DNA from: DASUAS01 sp035763625 | Lineage (GTDB): Bacteria; Actinomycetota; Acidimicrobiia; IMCC26256; DASPTH01 | Assembly (NCBI GenBank): GCA_035763625.1 | Contig: DASUAS010000421.1 | Span: 1-17,634 of the forward strand | Length of the DNA: 17,634 nucleotides | Reading direction: 5' to 3' | Shown here: positions 13,451-17,634 of the stretch, one piece after another | How positions within the stretch are numbered: position 1 is the first letter of the stretch | How the letters are laid out: the number at the start of each line of letters is the position of its first letter | Notes under the pieces: generated by a model | The model's input: the letters and a program-made list of their open reading frames with translations, nothing else | Told to the model about the DNA's origin: nothing | Database searches by the model: none | Translations under genes and position numbers: made by a program

Positions 13451-14959
13451 TCAACCCCGACACAATACGACGATCGTCGCGTCGTCGTTGAGACCATCGG
13501 GAGCGAACAGCTCCACCTCGTCGATGCACCGCTTCACGACGGCCTGCGCCTCGTCGCAGCGCGCGCCCTGGAGCAGCTCGACCAAGCGCTCGGGGCCGAA
13601 GAACTCCTTGTCGATGTTGCGCGTCTCGATGATGCCGTCGGTGTAGGCGCACAGGTTGTCGCCGGCCTCGAGCGAGACCGAGGCGGTCTCCCATCCCGGT
13701 GCGAGCAGCCCCACGAGCGGACCGGTCGGTTCGAGCGGGACGACCTCGGAGTCGCGCACGACATAGGCCGGCGGGTGACCCGCGTTGGCGTAGCGAACCC
13801 GTCCGTCGGTGGTGTCGATCACCGCGACGAACGCGGTGAGGAACACCTCGTCACCCATGTCACCGAGCACCTCGGCCGTCGTCGAGAGCGCGTCGCCGGG
13901 CGCAGACCCGGACGTGAGCGCGGTGCGCAGCATCTCCTTGCAGCGCAGCGCGAGGATCCCCTCGGTGGCGCCGTGCCCGGCGATGTCGACGACCACGAGC
14001 GCGACGTGGCCGTCGCGGGTCGTGAACAGGTCGTAGCAGTCCCCGGCGACGACTCCTTCGGCGGCCCGCAACCGACCGGCCACGCTCCAACCCTCGGCGA
14101 GCTCGCTGACCACCGGCGCGAGCTCCGAGCGCAACGTGAGCACGACCGCGGCGCTCTGCTCGACGGCCAGGCGCGACCGCTCCGACTCCACGAGCTGCTG
14201 GCGGATGCGACCGCGCATGGCGTCGACGTCGCGGCTGAGCGCGGCGAGCTCGGGCGGCCCCTCGATGGGGATGGGTGCGTCGAGCGCGCCCGCCCGCACG
14301 CGCCGCACCCCGTCGGCCAGGCGATCGATCGGTCGCGTCACCCAGCGTCGGATCAACCAGCCCGCGAGCAGGGCCCCGAGCACCGCGGTGCCGATGATCG
14401 CGGCCAACATCGCGGTGAGTCGGGTCCGGAGGTCGTCGAGGTGTTGCGCGGCGCGCGTCTCCTCGAGCTGGACCAGCTGCGCGAAGCGACCGTGCGCGGA
14501 CCGCACGTTGTCGAACAGGGTCTTGCCGGTGCCGGAGGCCACGCGTTGCACGGCGACGGCGGTGTCGCCTGACCGGGCCAGCGCGATCTCCGGTGTTGCC
14601 GCCCGGCGCCGCCACGTGGCGACCGCCCCGGTGACCGCGTCGAGCTCCTGGCGCAGCTGCGGCGACTCCAGGGCGTCCCGCAGCTCGCTGACGAGCTCAC
14701 GGGCGACGGCCCGGCCGTTCTCGTACGGCTCCAGGAACGTCTTCTCACCCCCGCTGAGGACGAAGCCACGCTCGCCCGTCTCCTGGTCGCCGTACGCGGT
14801 GGACAGCTGCGCCGACCGCTCGATCGCGACGGAAAGCCTGCGCTCCCGCTGTTGCGCCCGGTCTCGATCACGGAGGGTGAAGACCATGAACGTCCCGAGC
14901 ACCAGCACCCCGGCCACGATCCCCACGAAGAGCAGCAGGAGCCGCCGCCTGAGCAGCAT
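13451..14959 (-). CDS. CHASE3-HAMP-PP2C (RsbU/SpoIIE-type) membrane phosphatase
   Basis: The 502-residue protein has TM1 at about 7-28. An extracellular CHASE3 sensor follows (about 35-180), with the hallmark 'GERGFVLSGGEKTFLEPYE'. TM2 lies at about 184-203, then HAMP (204-256), a coiled coil, and a SpoIIE-type PP2C phosphatase (about 285-500). Metal-binding acids are visible: Asp307 (GDCYD), Asp325 (VVDIAGHG), Asp441 (YTDGIIE) and Asp493 (NDDATIVVL). Such enzymes dephosphorylate STAS antagonists in response to a signal; here a periplasmic or extracellular cue would be sensed directly. The ATG at 14959 has TACAGT 6 nt upstream and no ribosome binding site. The STAS gene follows on the same strand. 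Confidence 0.9.
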   Translation of the reverse strand: MLLRRRLLLLFVGIVAGVLVLGTFMVFTLRDRDRAQQRERRLSVAIERSAQLSTAYGDQETGERGFVLSGGEKTFLEPYENGRAVARELVSELRDALESPQLRQELDAVTGAVATWRRRAATPEIALARSGDTAVAVQRVASGTGKTLFDNVRSAHGRFAQLVQLEETRAAQHLDDLRTRLTAMLAAIIGTAVLGALLAGWLIRRWVTRPIDRLADGVRRVRAGALDAPIPIEGPPELAALSRDVDAMRGRIRQQLVESERSRLAVEQSAAVVLTLRSELAPVVSELAEGWSVAGRLRAAEGVVAGDCYDLFTTRDGHVALVVVDIAGHGATEGILALRCKEMLRTALTSGSAPGDALSTTAEVLGDMGDEVFLTAFVAVIDTTDGRVRYANAGHPPAYVVRDSEVVPLEPTGPLVGLLAPGWETASVSLEAGDNLCAYTDGIIETRNIDKEFFGPERLVELLQGARCDEAQAVVKRCIDEVELFAPDGLNDDATIVVLCRG

Positions 14960-14965
14960 CGACAG

Positions 14966-14971
14966 ACTGTA
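14966..14971 (-). promoter_or_regulatory. -10 box for leaderless phosphatase transcript
   Basis: TACAGT on the minus strand ends 6 nt before the ATG at 14959 and no Shine-Dalgarno is present. It supports this ATG rather than the much longer open frame that continues to 15961. Confidence 0.45.
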
Positions 14972-15012
14972 GTGGTGGCCGAAAAGAATTCTCCCCGGCG
15001 GGCGATTCGCAG

Positions 15013-15038
15013 GTTTGCGATCCGCGCGGGCCGGGCAC
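15013..15038 (+). promoter_or_regulatory. SigB/SigF-type promoter candidate without a downstream gene
   Basis: GTTT (15013-15016), 16 nt, GGGCAC (15033-15038) uses the same halves as the sigma-operon and csbD elements. Transcription would begin near 15045 and run into the hairpin at 15067-15105. No plausible plus-strand ORF lies between. Confidence 0.4.
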
Positions 15039-15066
15039 GTTGACCGCGCCGGCCCCTCCCGGCCCG

Positions 15067-15105
15067 GACGACGCAGGCTCCAGTCCCCGCTGAGCCTGCG
15101 TCGTC
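15067..15105 (-). terminator. Strong hairpin: terminator of the 15124 gene, or body of a small RNA
   Basis: GACGACGCAGGCTC (15067-15080) and GAGCCTGCGTCGTC (15092-15105) pair perfectly over 14 bp with an 11-nt loop. It lies 18 nt past the stop of the minus-strand gene ending at 15124. No U-tract is present. Read on the plus strand, it lies 29 nt after a SigB/SigF-like promoter. Confidence 0.6.
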
Positions 15106-15123
15106 GCGTCCGGACCGCTTCGT

Positions 15124-15495
15124 TCAGCGCCTCTGGACGCGAGCGCGCTTGGTGGCGTGGAAGCGGGTGATCCCGGCCTCCGTGGCCACCGTGTACTCGT
15201 CGGTCACCGCCGCGACGATGGCCGCCGAGAGCTCGTTGGGGCTGATCGCGGCGTCCCCCGTGGGCGACTCGCCGTCGACGATGAGGCTCCCCTCCGACAC
15301 CCGGAAGGCGAGGGTGACGGTGGCCCCGCCACCGACCGACACCAGGCTGCACAGCTCGCTGACGGCGATCCGCGCGTCGTCGATCTCCTCGACGTCGAGG
15401 CCCGCCCGGCTGGCGGCGTCGGCGGTGGCGATGCGGGCCAGGCGCAGGTAGTCGGGCACCGCGGGGAAGGTCACGATCACGGGGCCGGTCTCCAT
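15124..15495 (-). CDS. RsbW-like protein lacking ATP-binding boxes
   Basis: The 123-residue protein shares its pattern with the gene at 15608: 'V-P-x-[YF]-L-R-x-x-R', 'AADAASRAGLDxEEI-D-D-x-RIAVSELC' and a late 'NELSAAIVAAV'. The DxRIAVxELC helix corresponds to the N-box helix of RsbW-type kinases. Glu47 is kept, but the catalytic asparagine position is Leu51, and no GRGL G2 box follows. I infer a binding-only anti-sigma-like protein rather than a kinase. The ATG at 15495 has a TATGCT box (15505-15510) 9 nt upstream. The gene diverges from the sigma operon across a shared 112-nt promoter region. A strong hairpin follows its stop. Confidence 0.7.
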   Translation of the reverse strand: METGPVIVTFPAVPDYLRLARIATADAASRAGLDVEEIDDARIAVSELCSLVSVGGGATVTLAFRVSEGSLIVDGESPTGDAAISPNELSAAIVAAVTDEYTVATEAGITRFHATKRARVQRR

Positions 15496-15504
15496 GCGGG
15501 CCAG

Positions 15505-15510
15505 AGCATA
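15505..15510 (-). promoter_or_regulatory. -10 box of the 15124-15495 gene
   Basis: TATGCT on the minus strand lies 9 nt before the ATG at 15495, again without a ribosome binding site (leaderless or nearly so). Confidence 0.45.
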
Positions 15511-15539
15511 CGCAGTTCCGGTCGTACGCTCGGACGGAG

Positions 15540-15565
15540 GTTTCGCACCCTTCGAATCGGGGCAC
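15540..15565 (+). promoter_or_regulatory. SigB/SigF-type promoter of the sigma operon (autoregulation candidate)
   Basis: GTTT (15540-15543), 16 nt, GGGCAC (15560-15565) lies about 43 nt before ATG 15608. It begins GTTTCG and ends GGGCAC exactly like the csbD element. The upstream hexamer TACGCT (15525-15530) could be a second, housekeeping -10. Confidence 0.5.
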
Positions 15566-15607
15566 GCTGCGGGCCGCCGATCGCGCGCCGCACGAGGGGA
15601 TACCGGC

Positions 15608-16018
15608 ATGGACGCGGGGATCCAAGACCATCTGGAGATCGTGGGTGCGGACGTGTGGCTCACCGTCCCACCGTTCTCCGAGTACCTGCGTACGGTCCGG
15701 CTGGTGGCCGCCGACGCCGCAGTGCGAGCCGGGCTCGACTACGACGAGGTGGAGGACTTCCGCATCGCCGTCGACGAGCTCTGCCACCTGCTGATGTCGT
15801 CGACCGACCACGAGATCTCGGTGTCCTTCGGCGTCGTGGGGCCGTTCGTCGTGTCGCGGGGGCGGGCCCGGCGGCGCGTCGGCAGCCCCTTGACCCCGCT
15901 CAACGAGCTGTCCCGCACGATCATCGCCTCGGTGGCCGACCACCACGAGGTCAGCGACCACGACGACGAGCTCGGGTTCACGGTGATGAAGGAGAGCCGG
16001 AGGGCCGCCGAACGATGA
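15608..16018 (+). CDS. RsbW-like protein (degenerate), co-encoded with the sigma factor
   Basis: This 136-residue paralogue of the divergent 15124 gene has 'SEYLRTVRLVAADAAVRAGLDYDEVEDFRIAVDELC' in its first half and 'NELSRTIIASVAD' near the end (each shorter than a full match). Glu57 is present, but the N-box asparagine position is Leu61 and there is no G2 GRGL loop. The gene order, immediately before a sigma factor with a 4-base ATGA overlap, is that of rsbW-sigF pairs. It is thus the likely cognate anti-sigma or sigma-binding protein, although ATP-dependent phosphorylation seems unlikely. GAGGGGA at 15594-15600, 7 nt before ATG 15608, supports the start. Confidence 0.75.
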   Translation: MDAGIQDHLEIVGADVWLTVPPFSEYLRTVRLVAADAAVRAGLDYDEVEDFRIAVDELCHLLMSSTDHEISVSFGVVGPFVVSRGRARRRVGSPLTPLNELSRTIIASVADHHEVSDHDDELGFTVMKESRRAAER

Positions 16019-16764
16019 GCGACTCGCCCGACACCTACGAGAAGTTCAAGGAGTACCGGCGTACCGGGGAGCGCTCGCTGCGCAACGAGCTCGTCGAGGA
16101 GCACGTCCGCCTCGCCGAGTTCCTCGCCCGGCGCTTCGCGCATCGCGGTGAGTCGCCCGACGACCTGCGCCAGGTCGCGCTGGTCGGCCTCCTCAAGGCG
16201 GTCGAGCGGTTCGAACCCGACCGTGGGCTCCAGTTCTCGTCGTTCGCGACTCCGACGATCACCGGCGAGCTCAAGCGGCACTTCCGCGACCGGGGCTGGG
16301 CGGTGCGGGTGCCTCGCCGCATCCAGGAGCTCCACCTCGAGCTCGATCGCACCGTCAACGAGCTCAGTCAGGAGCTCGGTCGTCCCCCCACGCCGGCCGA
16401 GATCGCCCAGCGGGCCGGGGTCCTCGAGGAGGACGTCCTCGAGAGCATGGAGGCAGGCAGCCTCTACCGCCTCGCGTCGATCGACGCCGGGCGTCCCGAC
16501 GACGAGTCGGGAACCAGCCCCGCGCAGCGGCTCGGGGAGCTCGACCAGGAGCTGCTCGCGGTCGACAACCGCGTCGCGGTGAGCGAGATGCTCGCGGTGC
16601 TCCCGCAACGAGAGCAGAACATCGTGTACCTGAGGTTCTTCGAGGGTCTCACGCAGTCCGAGATCGCCGAGCGCGTCGGCATCAGCCAGATGCACGTGTC
16701 GCGCCTGCTCGCCCGCAGCCTCGAGACCCTCGGTGAACACGCCTCGGCGGTGGCAGAGGCCTGA
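16015..16764 (+). CDS. SigB/SigF-family alternative RNA polymerase sigma factor
   Basis: The 249-residue sigma-70 family protein has region 2 at about 25-100 ('DLRQVALVGLLKAVERF', 'FSSFATPTITGELKRHFRD'), region 3 at about 101-160 and region 4 at about 190-240 ('LPQREQNIVYLRFFEGLTQSEIA', helix-turn-helix 'VGISQMHVSRLLARSL'). 'RxWxVRVPRRIQEL' after region 2 is characteristic of the SigB/SigF/SpoIIA-regulated group. It starts at ATG 16015, overlapping the upstream RsbW-like gene. A STAS gene follows. I infer control by partner switching with the neighbouring anti-sigma and STAS proteins, and autoregulation through the promoter at 15540-15565. Confidence 0.9.
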   Translation: MSDSPDTYEKFKEYRRTGERSLRNELVEEHVRLAEFLARRFAHRGESPDDLRQVALVGLLKAVERFEPDRGLQFSSFATPTITGELKRHFRDRGWAVRVPRRIQELHLELDRTVNELSQELGRPPTPAEIAQRAGVLEEDVLESMEAGSLYRLASIDAGRPDDESGTSPAQRLGELDQELLAVDNRVAVSEMLAVLPQREQNIVYLRFFEGLTQSEIAERVGISQMHVSRLLARSLETLGEHASAVAEA

Positions 16765-16790
16765 CCCACATGGAAACGGAAGAAGGCTCG

Positions 16791-17114
16791 ATGATGGTCA
16801 CTCCCTTCGCGGTGGAGGTGAGCAACGACGCCGCGGCCACGCCCGTCGTGGTGGTCCGAGGGGAGATCGACGTCGCCACGTCGCCCCAGCTGCGCAACGA
16901 GTTGAACGCCCTCATCGCGCGCGGCGCGCGCGTCATCACCCTCGACTTCGGAGAGGTGTCGTTCGTCGACTCGTCCGGCCTCGGCGTGCTCGTCGGCACC
17001 TACAAGCGCCTGCGCGAAGAGCAGCTCGGCTCGATCCGCATCGTGAACTCGCAGGCGTCGGTGCGCAAGGTGTTCGAGATCACGGGCCTGCAGGCTGCCC
17101 TGCTCGACGACTGA
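16791..17114 (+). CDS. STAS-domain anti-sigma factor antagonist (second copy)
   Basis: This 107-residue STAS domain has 'VVVRGEIDVATSPQLRNEL' (20-38) and FVDSSGLGVLVGTYKR, with the predicted phosphoserine Ser61. It is clearly paralogous to the copy at 13116-13427 and keeps the RsbV-like wording. It lies 26 nt after the sigma factor stop and is probably in the same operon. AGAAGG at 16781-16786 lies 4 nt before ATG 16791 and 7 nt before ATG 16794; an in-frame ATG at 16770 is less well supported. It would compete for an RsbW-type protein and so release the sigma factor. Which of the three RsbW-like proteins it binds is unknown. Confidence 0.85.
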   Translation: MMVTPFAVEVSNDAAATPVVVVRGEIDVATSPQLRNELNALIARGARVITLDFGEVSFVDSSGLGVLVGTYKRLREEQLGSIRIVNSQASVRKVFEITGLQAALLDD

Positions 17115-17138
17115 CCCCCGTCGCTCGCCACCGCTCGC

Positions 17139-17345
17139 TCAGGGCAGGCGGCCCTCGCCCTTCTGCTCGGCGCCGCGTTCGGCCATCTCCCGCTCGTGCT
17201 CGGCGACGTCCGGGTCGAGGTCGTGCTGCTCGGCGCGCTTCTCCTCGTCCTGCGACGGCTTGCGGTCTGCTCCCGCGCTGCGCTGGGCGTCGTCACGCTC
17301 GGTGGCGCGCGTCTCATCGCTCGGTCGGGTGGGCTGGTCGCTCAT
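17139..17345 (-). CDS. Small hydrophilic protein, probable stress gene
   Basis: The 68-residue protein consists almost wholly of charged and polar residues (many Glu, Asp, Arg, Lys and Gln), with no hydrophobic segment. It is likely disordered, somewhat like small stress or hydrophilin-type proteins, though I recognise no family. The ATG at 17345 is preceded by GGAGG with a 5-nt spacer, which makes translation credible. A minus-strand GTTG-N15-GGGTAG element (17394-17418) fits a SigB/SigF-type promoter. It converges on the STAS gene (24-nt gap) and diverges from the csbD-like gene. Confidence 0.6.
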   Translation of the reverse strand: MSDQPTRPSDETRATERDDAQRSAGADRKPSQDEEKRAEQHDLDPDVAEHEREMAERGAEQKGEGRLP

Positions 17346-17393
17346 CGTGACCTCCAGGTCGGCGCTCGGGGTGGGCGCTCGGACCGGTTCTCC

Positions 17394-17418
17394 CTACCCG
17401 TCGGCAGCCGCGATCAAC
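17394..17418 (-). promoter_or_regulatory. SigB/SigF-type promoter of the small hydrophilic gene
   Basis: On the minus strand GTTG (17415-17418; GGTT if shifted by one) is followed by 15 nt and GGGTAG (17394-17399), about 49 nt before ATG 17345. The -10 half matches GGGTA and the -35 half fits GNNT. Confidence 0.45.
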
Positions 17419-17468
17419 CGGCGTGGCGTCGGATGCGACGACGGCGGACGCGCGCACGGGGAAGCAGC

Positions 17469-17495
17469 GTTTCGAGGTGCGTAGCCGTAGGGCAC
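17469..17495 (+). promoter_or_regulatory. SigB/SigF-type promoter of the csbD-like gene
   Basis: GTTT (17469-17472), 17 nt, GGGCAC (17490-17495) lies 38 nt before ATG 17534. It shares GTTTCG and GGGCAC with the sigma-operon element. CsbD of Bacillus subtilis is a known SigB target, which supports the reading. Confidence 0.5.
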
Positions 17496-17533
17496 AACGC
17501 GTGGACGAGTCCGACGAGCAACGGAGGCACGTC

Positions 17534-17634
17534 ATGGGCAACCTCGACCAGGCAAAGGGCCGCGCCAAGCAGGCGATGGGCGACCTCACCGACGACGACG
17601 ACATGCGACGCGAGGGCAAGATCGACGAGAAGGC
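17534..17634 (+). CDS. CsbD family stress protein (5' part; runs off right edge)
   Basis: The first 33 residues are visible: MGNLDQAKGRAKQAMGDLTD, then an acidic stretch and 'REGKIDEKA'. The repeated 'KGRAKQAMGDLTDD' and 'GK-D-x-x-G' wording is that of CsbD-like proteins, small hydrophilic proteins induced by general stress in many bacteria. GGAGG at 17523-17527, 6 nt before ATG 17534, fixes the start. The family is usually 55-70 residues, so about half is missing. Its promoter candidate links it to the nearby SigB/SigF-type sigma factor. Confidence 0.85.
   Translation, partial: MGNLDQAKGRAKQAMGDLTDDDDMRREGKIDEK

Noticed and set aside
14960..15961. Upstream extension of the phosphatase reading frame
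   Set aside because: The extension is antisense to two RsbW-like genes, and the protein has a proper membrane N-terminus at ATG 14959, behind a TACAGT box.
1..17634. tRNA or rRNA genes, CRISPR arrays, insertion sequences, integrases
   Set aside because: No cloverleaf, direct-repeat array, transposase-like protein or terminal inverted repeat was seen on either strand.

Overview
The window is high-GC, densely packed bacterial DNA, most likely from an actinobacterium of the Acidimicrobiia type. The signs are a class E-like sortase, a DUF5317 protein, an EncFtn-type ferritin, a SigB/SigF-type sigma factor with many RsbW/STAS partners, and frequent starts with no Shine-Dalgarno but a TANNNT -10 box 6-9 nt upstream (leaderless style). 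The class assignment is inference. I saw no rRNA, tRNA, insertion sequence, CRISPR array or phage gene.

Layout. (1) 1-1543, minus: ccmA-ccmB-ccmC of the System I haem/cytochrome c maturation ABC transporter; ccmC runs off the left edge. (2) 1648-3462: a sortase with extra C-terminal membrane helices, a 72-residue lipoyl/biotinyl-like domain whose lysine site is Ser, and a DUF5317 membrane protein. (3) 3450-6132, minus: two overlapping membrane HD-domain genes with eroded HD-GYP catalytic motifs, preceded by a 28-codon hydrophobic ORF with a strong ribosome binding site and a structured leader. The DNA from about 5390 to 6360 is visibly poorer in GC. (4) 6432-8562, plus: a conserved protein of unknown function, a GT4-like glycosyltransferase and a small membrane protein. 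(5) 8607-10228, plus: an aldo/keto reductase translationally coupled to a TetR regulator, with a palindrome over the probable promoter. (6) 10244-12265: a hypothetical membrane protein (minus) and a secreted lipase (plus). (7) 12345-17634: a stress-response island.

The stress island is the main interest. It holds an RsbW-type anti-sigma kinase with intact N and G2 boxes, two STAS anti-anti-sigma proteins, a CHASE3-HAMP-PP2C (RsbU/SpoIIE-type) membrane phosphatase, two divergent RsbW-like paralogues lacking the ATP-binding boxes, and a SigB/SigF-family sigma factor. Around them lie an EncFtn-type ferritin without encapsulin or cargo tag, a small hydrophilic protein and a CsbD-family protein. 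GTTT-N16/17-GGG(C/T)A elements, resembling SigB/SigF promoters, precede the sigma operon, the ferritin and csbD. Another precedes a strong hairpin with no ORF (possible small RNA), and a GNNT variant precedes the small hydrophilic gene. I infer a self-contained partner-switching circuit: the phosphatase senses a signal, dephosphorylates a STAS protein, the STAS protein sequesters the kinase or anti-sigma, and the freed sigma factor transcribes its own operon plus iron-storage and stress genes.
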